A stretch of 64,000 nt of DNA. It comes from Parasedimentitalea marina. Lineage in GTDB: Bacteria; Pseudomonadota; Alphaproteobacteria; Rhodobacterales; Rhodobacteraceae. The notes under the pieces are model-generated. The model made no database searches, was not told where the DNA came from, and was given only the letters and a program-made list of their open reading frames with translations. Position numbers and translations under genes: made by a program. The stretch lies in NCBI RefSeq assembly GCF_004006175.1, contig NZ_CP033219.1, positions 4,216,001 through 4,280,000 of the forward strand, written 5' to 3'. Positions within the stretch are counted from its first letter, which is position 1. Every line of letters begins with the position of its first letter. Positions 46,829 through 56,399 of the stretch are shown here, piece after piece.

Positions 46829-49764
46829 GTCAGATCCTCGGGTTCTGGTGTCGCACTTCGGTCCCATTCGCCGAACCGCGCAAGATGATCATAGTCGCCC
46901 AATTCAGTATCCAAATGCAGCATGCGGCGGCTTGAAAAGCCCTGGTTAGGCTCAAAATAGGCGCTGATCAGCTCGCGGAGGTTCTCCCAAACCTTGGCAG
47001 GCGGATCTTTGTCAATTGGTGCGCGAATTTCCTTCATTGCGGTACCCAACCCGATGAACATGGCTCGGGAGACTTCTCTGGGACCGATGTCTTCAAACGC
47101 ACCCTGTTCGGCCATTGCGGCCTCGATCAGTAATTGTTTTTCGAACTTCAACTGTTGCGTCTCTGACGGCGGAGCACCGGTTTTGTAGTCGTAAAGGTGC
47201 AGAAATCCGCGGTCATCCTCGTCTATGCGATCGGCGCGGCAGGCGATGGTAAAATCAAGCGGGTCTAACCGGGCCTCACCTTTGGCTTCAAACGCTATCG
47301 GGTGCGAGGTTAAACGGCGGGTCTGTTCAGCCTGAATGAAATCTCCGGCAATCCGGTTCACGCGGGACAACCACAGGCAACGCGCCACCGGCCAGGGCAC
47401 GTGCTGTTCCAGCAAGTCACGCGATTTTTGCAGTAGATGGTCGCGGGTTAGCAGGCTGGGGTCATCCAGCGTTTCCTTGATGAAATGCTCGAACACCTCG
47501 TGCACCACGATGCCACGCAACAGGGCATCGGGGACGCGAACCAGCGGGTTTAGAACTCTTAAGCGCAACACATGTTTGGCATAAATCGCGTAGGGATCGC
47601 GGATCAATCGAGGGATTTCTGTAATGGTAAGCCGACGCGGGCGGGCAGACACCGGCGGCCGTGGTGACGGGCGCAGGGCAGGGCTTGTTTTTGTCGGTTT
47701 TTCAAGCGCGACGGCCCAGTCGAGCCATTTTTGGCCGCGATCCCGCATGGCTTGTAAAAGATCCGGCCCGTTTTGCTCGGGTAACCCATCCAGAAGATTG
47801 CACAACCGGTTTAGCCAACGAGAGGCAACAGTGTCGGAATCGTCAGACCGAATGGCGCGGCTTATCCAAACTTCAGGCGCGGCGATGGCTTGTTGAAAAT
47901 CATGTGCGGACAACCCGATCCGGCGTTCAGGCAGCAGTAATCCGGCCTGATTGCGCAATTGACGGTTTAGCCAGGGATCGGGCGTGGCGGCCTCGGGCCA
48001 ACTGCCTTCATTTAGCCCGCCCAAAATCACCAGGTCGGCGCCTTGAACGCGGGCCTCGAGCGTACCCCAGATCATGATCTTTCCATGCGGAGCGTCCCGG
48101 TCGCGGACTTCGCCTTGCGACAGTAGCGCCCCCAGTAAGTCAGCAAAGTCGCGGGCGGTCATGTCGCCGCCATGCTGGGCCTCGGCTTCCAGTTCTTGCA
48201 TGACCTTATGAGCTTTTTCACCGGCCTTTTTATCCCAAAGGATGCCGGAACCATCGGCTTGACTGCCGCCAGCAATAGCCTCGGACAGAATTAATAGACG
48301 GGAAACCCATTCTGACAGCGGAAGGTTATCCTCAGTAACCTGATCTGAAAAAAGCTTAGATACCCAATGTCGCCATTCAACGAAACCCTCAGATTCCTTG
48401 CTGAGTTCGAAAGAAAGAATAGACTCTTTGTCTGGGAAAGGCGGCCCATTCTCTCTTAGAGAAAGTTCCATTTCTTGAAGAAATCTCTTGTGTGGGCCTC
48501 TGTTATTCCCGGTATGAGCCAGTGGATGTTTTAACAAGGTTAGAAGACTGTCTCCGGCCAATTCCTTGCAAAATAATTCAGCCACATGACGCAGAAACCG
48601 GCCCGGTGGTGACAGTTGCAATGGCTGGCCAGCGCTGTCGTCTGGTAGAATGTTCCACCGGTCAAGAGTTGCCGAAACCCGACGGCTTAACATTCGATCC
48701 GGGGTGATCAGCGCCGCCGTTTGCCCGTCCTCGGCCGCTTGTCGCAGTCGCAATGCGATGGCCAATGCTTCACCACGTGGATTTGGGGCCTCAATCAGGG
48801 TTACATTTTCTGTCGCCTTGTCCAAATCCATCAATTTGGGACCTTCGGTCATCCAGGCGTCGGTTACTGGGGCAGGGCGCAGAGACAGGGAAACAAGTTG
48901 ATTGCGTGCAGGGGCCGGTGGTGCATTGTCACACCAGGGATTTATGTCATCCGGAGCCAGGTCCAGACCTGTCATCAGCTTGTGAAATCGAAATTGTGGG
49001 TGATCTTCTGATATAAGTGGATCGTCGAGACCAACCCAGACCTGAGAGGGAAGATCGAAGTCAAAGCCGGGCAGGACCACCGCACCTTGTGGTAGGCGCG
49101 CGATGGCTTGCATTAGCAACAATGTTGTCCCGCGTGATCCGGTTGAGCCCGCTAAAATTACCGGATGTTGCGGTGGGTTTTCTTGCCACGTGTCAATTTG
49201 GTTTAACACCATCTGACGCTGGCGAGCCTCAACTTCGATCGTTCCGTCTTGGCTATCCGTGAACTCATCAGCAATGTCGATAAATTTCTGCGCACGCGCC
49301 CAGTGGTCTGACATATCCGAGACATCGAGGTTACGAATGGTATCGGTTGTGACACCTTCGCCCTGCATTTCATCAAACAAGGCAGCCAGGCTGTCTGAAA
49401 GATCATACAGAGATGACCGCGCTGCCAGGCTGGGGTCTGCTTCTAGAAGTTTGGCTACCAGTTGCGACAATAGCAGTCGCCGTCGAAGACGCGGCAAAGC
49501 AGGTGGCAATCCGTGCAATGCGACTCGACTTGATATGTCGCCTAACAGCGATATTCGTGGGAGCAGTAAAGTTGGGCCGGCGTCAAACAGGCTGCGGATC
49601 CGTCGAGCCATACGTTTGGTGTTGACGATCAGCTCAACCTTGGCCAGCGCTTCGGGCGGCTGGTCATTGCTGCGTTGGATCAGCCCGTCGACAAGTGCAC
49701 GAGGGAAATCGGTTCCGCATGGCAAGGCAAATATGCGGGGCGTATCTGAAGGTTTAAACATCAT
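46825..49764 (-). CDS. addB: AddB helicase-nuclease subunit
   Basis: A 979-residue partner of AddA. The helicase-like body has ILGGLNEGSWPEAATPDPWLNRQ. The C-terminal PD-(D/E)XK nuclease domain carries FLHLYDYKTGAPP with the metal-binding Asp. It is typical of the alphaproteobacterial AddB type. Two ATG codons stand in tandem at 49764 and 49761; either could be used. It overlaps the nucleotidyltransferase by eleven bases. Confidence 0.94.
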   Translation of the reverse strand: MMFKPSDTPRIFALPCGTDFPRALVDGLIQRSNDQPPEALAKVELIVNTKRMARRIRSLFDAGPTLLLPRISLLGDISSRVALHGLPPALPRLRRRLLLSQLVAKLLEADPSLAARSSLYDLSDSLAALFDEMQGEGVTTDTIRNLDVSDMSDHWARAQKFIDIADEFTDSQDGTIEVEARQRQMVLNQIDTWQENPPQHPVILAGSTGSRGTTLLLMQAIARLPQGAVVLPGFDFDLPSQVWVGLDDPLISEDHPQFRFHKLMTGLDLAPDDINPWCDNAPPAPARNQLVSLSLRPAPVTDAWMTEGPKLMDLDKATENVTLIEAPNPRGEALAIALRLRQAAEDGQTAALITPDRMLSRRVSATLDRWNILPDDSAGQPLQLSPPGRFLRHVAELFCKELAGDSLLTLLKHPLAHTGNNRGPHKRFLQEMELSLRENGPPFPDKESILSFELSKESEGFVEWRHWVSKLFSDQVTEDNLPLSEWVSRLLILSEAIAGGSQADGSGILWDKKAGEKAHKVMQELEAEAQHGGDMTARDFADLLGALLSQGEVRDRDAPHGKIMIWGTLEARVQGADLVILGGLNEGSWPEAATPDPWLNRQLRNQAGLLLPERRIGLSAHDFQQAIAAPEVWISRAIRSDDSDTVASRWLNRLCNLLDGLPEQNGPDLLQAMRDRGQKWLDWAVALEKPTKTSPALRPSPRPPVSARPRRLTITEIPRLIRDPYAIYAKHVLRLRVLNPLVRVPDALLRGIVVHEVFEHFIKETLDDPSLLTRDHLLQKSRDLLEQHVPWPVARCLWLSRVNRIAGDFIQAEQTRRLTSHPIAFEAKGEARLDPLDFTIACRADRIDEDDRGFLHLYDYKTGAPPSETQQLKFEKQLLIEAAMAEQGAFEDIGPREVSRAMFIGLGTAMKEIRAPIDKDPPAKVWENLRELISAYFEPNQGFSSRRMLHLDTELGDYDHLARFGEWDRSATPEPEDLT

Positions 49765-50446
49765 ATGATTTCAACAGGCTTTCGGCGATTTCGATACCTT
49801 CTGGGTAGCCAACATCGCACCAGTGGCCAGGGTATTGCAGCGCAAATAGACGGTTCGCGTCATGCATCTGGTTCCAAAGTTCATTCAGTGAAAAGGTGTT
49901 CTTCTCAATAGTTTGCAGGCCAGAGGTTTTTACGATTTGCACGCCGCCATAAACCAGATCACCACCGCGGCTGATGCGACCTTGGGGGTCGGCAGTGAAA
50001 TCGCCGGCGCCCTTGCGTCCCATTGCGCGGGCCAGCGGCACACAAACCAGCAATGCGTCCATGATGTCTGGGTCCCAAGCGTCGCGTGCCAGTTCCAGCG
50101 GGTTTGGACCGGCCCAAATCACATCGGTGTTCATGGTGAAAACCGGACCATTGCCTAGCAAATGAATAGCCTGCCGCAAGCCTCCGCCGGTGTCCAGAAT
50201 CTCGGGCGTTTCATGACTTAGCAGCACCCCTTGTGGTTCAAGATGTGCCTGCAGCTGCTCAGGCTTGTAATGCAGATTGGCGACAATACGGTCTGGTGAA
50301 AGCTCACGTGCCAGATCCAGCGCGTAATCGATGAGCGATCGACCGGCTACCTTGATCATTGGCTTAGGACAGTCACGGGTCAAAGTCTTCATTCGGGTGC
50401 CAAAGCCGGCGGCAAACAGCATCACAGACGAGGGGTGGGTTTGCAT
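49754..50446 (-). CDS. murU: Sugar-1-phosphate nucleotidyltransferase, MurU type
   Basis: A 230-residue nucleotidyltransferase with the signature LFAAGFGTRMKTLTRDCPKPMIKVAG. Next to a kinase of the AmgK type, it most likely makes UDP-MurNAc from MurNAc-1-phosphate in the cell-wall recycling route known from Pseudomonas and Caulobacter. Specificity is inferred from the pair. ATG 50446 overlaps the kinase stop by one base; a GTG at 50449 is the alternative. Confidence 0.83.
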   Translation of the reverse strand: MQTHPSSVMLFAAGFGTRMKTLTRDCPKPMIKVAGRSLIDYALDLARELSPDRIVANLHYKPEQLQAHLEPQGVLLSHETPEILDTGGGLRQAIHLLGNGPVFTMNTDVIWAGPNPLELARDAWDPDIMDALLVCVPLARAMGRKGAGDFTADPQGRISRGGDLVYGGVQIVKTSGLQTIEKNTFSLNELWNQMHDANRLFALQYPGHWCDVGYPEGIEIAESLLKSYDV

Positions 50447-51447
50447 CACGGTCTCAGCTTATCCAGGTTTTCGGGCGTTGGCTGTGGCATGGAGTTGCGG
50501 ATTATGTCCGCCACCGGCGCCAGCGCTGGGTGATCCAAGCCGCGGATCATATGTGCCCAAACTCGGGGGATTAGATCAACATATTGCGGTTTACCGTAGT
50601 CACTAGACAGACGGGCAAACACCCCCAAGATGCGCAGGTTTCGCTGCACGCCCAATACGGTATAGGCAGTTCGAAATCCTTGGCTGTCGACGTTGGTGTT
50701 GGCGATATAGTGATCAATCATTTGAGACTCTATGTCGGCGGGAACGTCTCGGCGGGCATCTTGGAGAAGCGACACAAGATCATAAGCACGATGGCCGGCA
50801 AGAGCGGCCTGATAATCCAATAAACCAACCCGGGCAACACCGCTGCGATCCGGTAGCCATAACAGGTTTTCGGCATGGTAATCACGTTGAACCAGGACTG
50901 GATCTCCCTGAACTGTGGCACGTAGAATTTCTTCGAATCGATCCACAAATCGGGCTGCCGGATCGGTGTCGTGGGCACTAAGAATACCGCCACTGTAATG
51001 GGTGAATGCAATGTCATCCAAGTGTGCCATCACACGCGGGCCCATGGTTTCCAGCTTGGGCATTGGCGCTGAGTGCAGCTTTACCAGAACATCCGTGGCG
51101 GCCTTATACAGTGGTATTTCCAGCGATGGATCGCTACGAAGGATACGTGCATACAGATCGTCACCAAGGTCTTCGATCAACAAAAAACCATGTTCGGTAT
51201 CTTCGGCCAAAATTTCCGGCGCGCTTAACCCCAGATCACGCAGGTGGTTTGTGATGAAGACAAAAGTTGCGACATCCTCAGCCTGACCCGGTGGAGCATC
51301 CATCAGAACTGCGGGCAGTTCTGTGATCGGCGCAAACACTCGCTCGTATTTGCGATCCGAGGCATCCCCCGCCAGATCAACCCGCGTGCCATTGGCCCAA
51401 TCGGTTGTATTAATAAATGCAGTGGCCAGGTTTTTTCGATCAGTCAT
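50446..51447 (-). CDS. amgK: Anomeric amino-sugar kinase, AmgK type
   Basis: A 333-residue phosphotransferase of the choline/aminoglycoside kinase fold. The catalytic loop is LVQRDYHAENLLWL and the following metal-binding segment is VGLLDYQAALAG. The amgK-murU order fits conversion of MurNAc and GlcNAc to their 1-phosphates during peptidoglycan recycling. It overlaps tsaE by eight bases. Confidence 0.83.
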   Translation of the reverse strand: MTDRKNLATAFINTTDWANGTRVDLAGDASDRKYERVFAPITELPAVLMDAPPGQAEDVATFVFITNHLRDLGLSAPEILAEDTEHGFLLIEDLGDDLYARILRSDPSLEIPLYKAATDVLVKLHSAPMPKLETMGPRVMAHLDDIAFTHYSGGILSAHDTDPAARFVDRFEEILRATVQGDPVLVQRDYHAENLLWLPDRSGVARVGLLDYQAALAGHRAYDLVSLLQDARRDVPADIESQMIDHYIANTNVDSQGFRTAYTVLGVQRNLRILGVFARLSSDYGKPQYVDLIPRVWAHMIRGLDHPALAPVADIIRNSMPQPTPENLDKLRP

Positions 51448-51919
51448 TGGCTATCCGATCCATCAGCGGGTGCCACTTTTCATCATTCCAAGTGAACGTC
51501 AGATGGCGGGTATCTGCGTGATCGGCGTCCAGAGCAAGACGCAATTTCAGTGCATGCATGGGTGTGAGTTCGGCCATTCGATCGGGCCATTCGATCAGGC
51601 AGATCGCGGTGTCAAAGGCGTCGACCAGACCCAGTTCTTCAATTTCATCCAATGATGACAGCCGGTACAGGTCTGCGTGCCATAATTCGCCGGTGGGCAC
51701 GTCATAAGTTTGCACCAAAGTGAACGTAGGTGACGGGACGTCTTCGGCTACTGGCAACAATGATTGGATCAGGTGCCGGGAGAAATGGGTTTTGCCAGCG
51801 CCAATAGGGCCTTCCAACAAAAGGCAATCGCCGGGGCTAAGAGCCTCGGCGATGCGAGTGGCCAGATCGGCGGTGTCCTGCGGAGAGGAAAGAGTACGGG
51901 TCGCATGGCAAAGTGTCAT
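51440..51919 (-). CDS. tsaE: tRNA t6A synthesis ATPase TsaE
   Basis: A 159-residue P-loop protein with GPIGAGKTHFSRHL and the later WHADLYRLSSLDEIEELG. With TsaB, TsaC and TsaD it forms t6A at position 37 of ANN-decoding tRNAs; tsaD is at 62823-63920. ATG 51919 gives the likely N-terminus MTLCHATRTL; a GTG at 51940 adds seven residues. Neither has a clear ribosome-binding site. Confidence 0.92.
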   Translation of the reverse strand: MTLCHATRTLSSPQDTADLATRIAEALSPGDCLLLEGPIGAGKTHFSRHLIQSLLPVAEDVPSPTFTLVQTYDVPTGELWHADLYRLSSLDEIEELGLVDAFDTAICLIEWPDRMAELTPMHALKLRLALDADHADTRHLTFTWNDEKWHPLMDRIAND

Positions 51920-51967
51920 TTGGCCACAATGGCCCCGCACGTTAAAGGCTGCAAGCTGGTTCGCGTC

Positions 51968-53518
51968 TTAGCCGTCTTGGTGCGTGATCGCAAAGCGTTC
52001 CTGTTCCTTCGGAGCGATAGACGGGCCCGGCGTGCGGAATGTCACCATTGTTGCACCGTTCTGCACCGGAGAAACCTTACAGATCATAGGATCACCGCTG
52101 CGCAGCTGGACGTGTGTCCACCACGGGTCGCGGTTTTCGTGGCCGTTTACAAAGTCGCGCAACTCGCCCCAAGTGGGGGTTGCGGCGCACATGTCCTGCC
52201 AGACACGGCATGCATCAACCACCGATACCTTGGCAAAACTGGCTTCAGGGTCCATCTGCCACAAATCATGGTAGGCTTTGTTAGAAAACGTCATGGTGCC
52301 GTCATTTGCGAACACTGCAATGGCCTCGTCCATTTGGTCCATGATCGATTGGCCCATTTCCAGCTCCGAGCGGAACTGACGAGTCAGGGTGATTTCGGCA
52401 GTAATGTCTTCGAACAGGAAGGCAACGGCCCCGTCAGGGTGCGGACGACCGCTTACCGAATAGACTGAACCCGAAGGCAAAGACCAAGTTTCCTGATACC
52501 GGCCTTCAGCTGCAGCTTCGAGAAGGTCGGCCATTTGGTGGCGCCAGCTGGTGTAGTTTTTCGGCTCGGGCATCATCCGTTGATCGCGAAGGCGGTCAAA
52601 GAAGCTAAGCAAATTTGGCCGCGAGCTGAGAAAGTTGGCGGGCAGTGCGGTAAGGTCAATCAGCACTGGGTTAAACAGAACCAACTGGCGATTACGGTCG
52701 AAAATGGCCAGGCCGATGGACAGCTGAGCAAAGGTTTTTGCCAGTGTCTGAACAAAGTTCCGCTGGGCGACTTCGGCGTCGACCACCGCGTTGATGTCGA
52801 CCGCGTGACTTAGCCAACCAGCCTCGGTTTCGGTGGTTGAGATATTGTACCACAGTTTTTTATTACTGTCGGGCAGTGGGATAGAGATCCGCTCTGCTTT
52901 GCCGCTGGCCATTGGTTCGGACAGGTCAGCAAACAGCGGATCGGCGAAATCTACATTACGTCCGCGTAATTTCTGGCTCAGATTATCATAGGCCAAGTTG
53001 GACCAGGTCACTTCGTCATCTTCGGATTGAAGCCAGACCGGATAGGGTGCCTGATGCACAGCGGCACGCAGAGTGGTCAACTCTTGGTCAAGGGACTTGT
53101 CCTTCGCCACGGATGCACTGCGGCGCAATTGAACACGGGTGATACCGTCGATCCATTCACAATGCGCTTCGTGAGATTCGGCAGTCGCAGTTCCGGACAG
53201 TACAAGTGGTCCGACATCTTTTAAAAAGCCTGGTGACTGGGGCAGGCCCGGATAGCTACGTGACAATTGATCCCGCAGGGTGGCCCAACTGAACCCTTCA
53301 GCCCGGTCGCCAATGAACTTACGTGCCCCTGTGGACCAGCCGATCAAGTTAGAATCATCAAACAGAAAAACGGCGTCTGCCCGGTCATCACCAGATAGCA
53401 GATCTTGCTCCAGACTTTGATGCCCAGAGGTAGGAGAGAGCCACCAAACAGCAACTGCTGCAGTGGCTGCACATAAAGTCGCCAAAACAAGCCATTCCAT
53501 GGAGACGATGTTTTGCAT
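51968..53518 (-). CDS. PAS-domain sensor protein without kinase, candidate DivL
   Basis: A 516-residue protein with one N-terminal membrane segment (WLVLATLCAATAAVAVWWL) and about four PAS-like domains. The later ones are near residues 260-380 and 385-490 (QSIMDQMDEAIAVFANDGTMTFSN). No HisKA or HATPase_c domain is present, so it is not a kinase by itself. Rhodobacter capsulatus has a PAS protein named DivL that acts on CtrA and gene-transfer-agent output. That this is the ortholog is inference, helped by a perfect CtrA consensus upstream. It lies between regB and tsaE on the same strand. Confidence 0.8.
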   Translation of the reverse strand: MQNIVSMEWLVLATLCAATAAVAVWWLSPTSGHQSLEQDLLSGDDRADAVFLFDDSNLIGWSTGARKFIGDRAEGFSWATLRDQLSRSYPGLPQSPGFLKDVGPLVLSGTATAESHEAHCEWIDGITRVQLRRSASVAKDKSLDQELTTLRAAVHQAPYPVWLQSEDDEVTWSNLAYDNLSQKLRGRNVDFADPLFADLSEPMASGKAERISIPLPDSNKKLWYNISTTETEAGWLSHAVDINAVVDAEVAQRNFVQTLAKTFAQLSIGLAIFDRNRQLVLFNPVLIDLTALPANFLSSRPNLLSFFDRLRDQRMMPEPKNYTSWRHQMADLLEAAAEGRYQETWSLPSGSVYSVSGRPHPDGAVAFLFEDITAEITLTRQFRSELEMGQSIMDQMDEAIAVFANDGTMTFSNKAYHDLWQMDPEASFAKVSVVDACRVWQDMCAATPTWGELRDFVNGHENRDPWWTHVQLRSGDPMICKVSPVQNGATMVTFRTPGPSIAPKEQERFAITHQDG

Positions 53519-53569
53519 GTTATCCTGCCTAGTTTAGATGATATTTACCTTATCTTGCCTCAATAATAG

Positions 53570-53584
53570 TTAATTGATGTTTAA
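53570..53584. promoter_or_regulatory. CtrA consensus site upstream of the PAS protein
   Basis: TTAA-N7-TTAA is an exact match to the CtrA binding consensus. It lies 51 bp upstream of the start of the PAS gene and 22 bp after the regB stop. Position fits a promoter-proximal site for the PAS gene. Confidence 0.6.
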
Positions 53585-53606
53585 CTGGTTGCCAAAAGAT
53601 GAATAG

Positions 53607-55004
53607 TTAAATTTCTATCGGTTGGTTCCGGCCTAATGGGACCGCATTTTCGCCTTCTATTGCATCGATCTTCTGCCGGGGCCAGTACACTTCGACAACA
53701 GCGCCCTGCCTGTCGGAGTGAATGCTAATAGATTGCGATGGATCAGAGCCATTGGCAAAATGCAATTTTGCCCCAGTACGCTCCAGTAGAGTTTTGGCAA
53801 TGAAGAGCCCAAGCCCCATACCTTCATACTCGGGGCGTGTTTTGCGATCACTGTCGACGCGGCCTTGCCGAACAAAGGGATCGCCAATCCGCCCTAGCAT
53901 CTGCGAGGGGTAGCCAGCGCCATCATCATAGATACGCAGAGTGATGTCATCGTCGGTCCATGACGATTCAACCCAGACATTGGCGCGGGAATAATCCACG
54001 GCATTCTGGACAAGATTTCGTAACCCATGGATGATTTCTGGTTTACGCAGGACGGTTGGTTGCTGAAAGCCCCCACCTTCGTCCGGGCCCTCTTCAAAAT
54101 GAATAAACTTTCCGCGATGCATATGTGGCTCAGCAGCTTCATGAACCACGGTGGAAAGAGGCGCCTGGCGCAGATGTAGGTCATCTTTGCCTGCCCGCCC
54201 CATATCCCGAAGAATATCGCGGCAGCGGTCGGCCTGCTCGCGAATCAGCGCAGCATCGACACACAGATCGGGACGGTCTTCCAACTCTTCAATCAATTCT
54301 GCACTGGCCAGTTTAATAGTGGCCAGTGGGGTGCCTAATTCGTGCGCGGCCGCCGCAATTACACCGCCCAGGTCGGTCAATTTCTGTTCACGAGACAGGG
54401 CCAGTTGAGTTGCCGCCAAAGCATCAGACATGGAGCGCATTTCTGAACTGATCCGGTACGAGTAGGCGCCCAAAAACAAGACGGCGATGATAATGGCAGT
54501 CCAGTTGCCAAAGACAAAAACATCCGGAATTCGCAGAACGAAGCCTTGAGCAGTACGTAACGGTACGTGGAATTCGGCCATTAGCGTCACTAAGATAATA
54601 GCAGTGCCGCCGATAATCAGGGTAGAACGCAGCCGCATCATGTTGGCGGATATCGTAACCGGGCCCAGTACCAGAATTGCAAACGGATTGTTCAACCCGC
54701 CGGTGAGGTACAGCAGAAAAGAGAGCTGCATCAGGTCGAACAGGACAGTCAAAAAGTTCTCAAACTCTGACAGGCGTTTGTTCTCGGGAAAGACGAACAT
54801 TGCCACCAGGTTTCCAACGATTGAAACACCAATTGCAAAATAGCACAGGCCCAGATTTAGCTGGAGGTTGTAAAAACCCTGGGCGACGGCAATGGCAGAG
54901 ATCTGCCCCCCGATGGCGATCCATCGCAGCAGAATCAAGGTGCGCAACCGGATCCAGTGGCTGCGTTCTTGTCCGCTCATCAGGCCAATATTTGTCTCAG
55001 TCAC
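53607..55004 (-). CDS. regB: Redox sensor histidine kinase RegB/PrrB/ActS
   Basis: A 465-residue membrane kinase with about six membrane segments. The ubiquinone-binding heptad GGLNNPF is at 102-108. The H-box has H221 in AAAAHELGTPLATIKLA. The redox-sensitive cysteine is C261 in ADRCRDIL. HATPase motifs GLRNLVQNAVDYS and GMGLGLFIAKTLLER complete it. It controls photosynthesis, respiration or carbon/nitrogen genes in relatives. It is divergent from senC-regA. Confidence 0.94.
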   Translation of the reverse strand: MTETNIGLMSGQERSHWIRLRTLILLRWIAIGGQISAIAVAQGFYNLQLNLGLCYFAIGVSIVGNLVAMFVFPENKRLSEFENFLTVLFDLMQLSFLLYLTGGLNNPFAILVLGPVTISANMMRLRSTLIIGGTAIILVTLMAEFHVPLRTAQGFVLRIPDVFVFGNWTAIIIAVLFLGAYSYRISSEMRSMSDALAATQLALSREQKLTDLGGVIAAAAHELGTPLATIKLASAELIEELEDRPDLCVDAALIREQADRCRDILRDMGRAGKDDLHLRQAPLSTVVHEAAEPHMHRGKFIHFEEGPDEGGGFQQPTVLRKPEIIHGLRNLVQNAVDYSRANVWVESSWTDDDITLRIYDDGAGYPSQMLGRIGDPFVRQGRVDSDRKTRPEYEGMGLGLFIAKTLLERTGAKLHFANGSDPSQSISIHSDRQGAVVEVYWPRQKIDAIEGENAVPLGRNQPIEI

Positions 55005-55096
55005 GTTTGTTCAGCTCCGGTTGCATCGGCTGTAATTCTTGATAGGTCTGGCACCAACACGATCAACATATCACGTATCATTCAAGGTGTGATCTT

Positions 55097-55717
55097 ATGA
55101 ACCGTTTATACGCCATTCTTGCCTCTGTTTCTGTTGCTGCCCTGGTGGGTGGTGTTTGGGTTATGACCCAACGCGGCGCAGAGGCAGATCAGTTTGCTCA
55201 ATGCCGCAGCAGTCAGATTGCCGGTGGTGCAGCACAGATTGGTGGACCATTTGAACTGGTGAACGCCAAGGGAGAGACTGTTACTGACAAAGATGTGATC
55301 ACCGAGCCGTCGCTGGTGTATTTCGGGTATACGTTCTGCCCCGATGTTTGTCCGATGGATACCGCCCGCAATGCTGATGCGATTGATGTGTTGGCGGAAC
55401 GCGGTCAAAGCGTGACTCCGGTTTTCATTTCAATCGACCCAACACGAGATACTCCTGAAGTGGTTGGTGAATTTGCTGAAAACCTTCATGAGCGAATGAT
55501 TGGACTGACGGGATCTTTGGATCAGGTAAAAGCGGCCAGCCGGGCGTATAAGACGTATTTCCAGGCGCAAACAGGTGATGATGAGTTTTATCTTGTTGAT
55601 CACTCGACCTTTTCCTACCTCGTGCTGCCCGAGCAGGGTTTTGTCGAGTTTTTCCGCCGCGATGTAGAGCCCGAAGAGATGGCCGATCAGATCGGTTGTT
55701 TTCTGGACAAAATGTAG
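55097..55717 (+). CDS. senC: SCO1/SenC/PrrC copper-binding protein
   Basis: A 206-residue protein anchored by one N-terminal segment (AILASVSVAALVGGVWVM), with a periplasmic thioredoxin-like domain. The copper ligands are C81 and C85 in FCPDVCP, with H169 in VDHSTF. It helps assemble the CuA or CuB centre of cytochrome oxidase. It stands between divergent regB and regA, the arrangement known from Rhodobacter. Confidence 0.93.
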   Translation: MNRLYAILASVSVAALVGGVWVMTQRGAEADQFAQCRSSQIAGGAAQIGGPFELVNAKGETVTDKDVITEPSLVYFGYTFCPDVCPMDTARNADAIDVLAERGQSVTPVFISIDPTRDTPEVVGEFAENLHERMIGLTGSLDQVKAASRAYKTYFQAQTGDDEFYLVDHSTFSYLVLPEQGFVEFFRRDVEPEEMADQIGCFLDKM

Positions 55718-55791
55718 CTGTTTGACGTTTCTCGCCCGCCCGGTAATATTCTTGCTTAGCTACCACCTCAATCTGGCACAAAGGACTGACC

Positions 55792-56346
55792 ATGGCCGAA
55801 ACTGCTCCGCAGGAGATTGGACCTGACAAGACATTGTTGCTGGTTGACGACGACGAACCATTTTTGCGCCGCCTGGCCAAAGCCATGGAAAAACGTGGAT
55901 TCGAAGTTGAAACTGCCGGATCTGTAGCGGCAGGACGCGCTGTCGCAACAGCGCGCCCGCCGGCCTATGCGGTTGTTGATTTGCGGCTTGAAGACGGGAA
56001 CGGTCTGGACGTGGTTGAAGTCCTGCGAGAGAAACGCCCAGATAGTCGGGTGGTTGTGCTGACAGGCTACGGTGCCATCGCCACGGCCGTGGCAGCAGTG
56101 AAAATTGGCGCCACTGATTATCTGAGCAAACCAGCTGATGCCACGGATGTTACAAATGCACTGCTGGCGCATGCGGATGCGTTACCACCGCCGCCAGAAA
56201 ACCCTATGAGTGCTGACCGGGTCCGTTGGGAACACATTCAAAGAGTGTATGAGCTTTGTGATCGCAACGTGTCAGAAACAGCGCGTCGATTGAATATGCA
56301 TCGTCGTACGTTACAGCGCATTTTGGCTAAGCGGAGCCCGAAATAG
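55792..56346 (+). CDS. regA: Response regulator RegA/PrrA/ActR
   Basis: A 184-residue regulator. The receiver has D63 in AVVDLRLEDGNG, the acidic pocket LVDDDEPF and the lysine of YLSKPADA. A proline linker ALPPPPENP leads to a Fis-type helix-turn-helix NVSETARRLNMHRRTLQRIL, almost invariant in the family. It follows senC by 74 bp. Confidence 0.95.
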   Translation: MAETAPQEIGPDKTLLLVDDDEPFLRRLAKAMEKRGFEVETAGSVAAGRAVATARPPAYAVVDLRLEDGNGLDVVEVLREKRPDSRVVVLTGYGAIATAVAAVKIGATDYLSKPADATDVTNALLAHADALPPPPENPMSADRVRWEHIQRVYELCDRNVSETARRLNMHRRTLQRILAKRSPK

Positions 56347-56399
56347 GCTCTTATTAAGGGTGAATGGCTCGGCTTTCCGGGCCAATACACGGTGGTATT

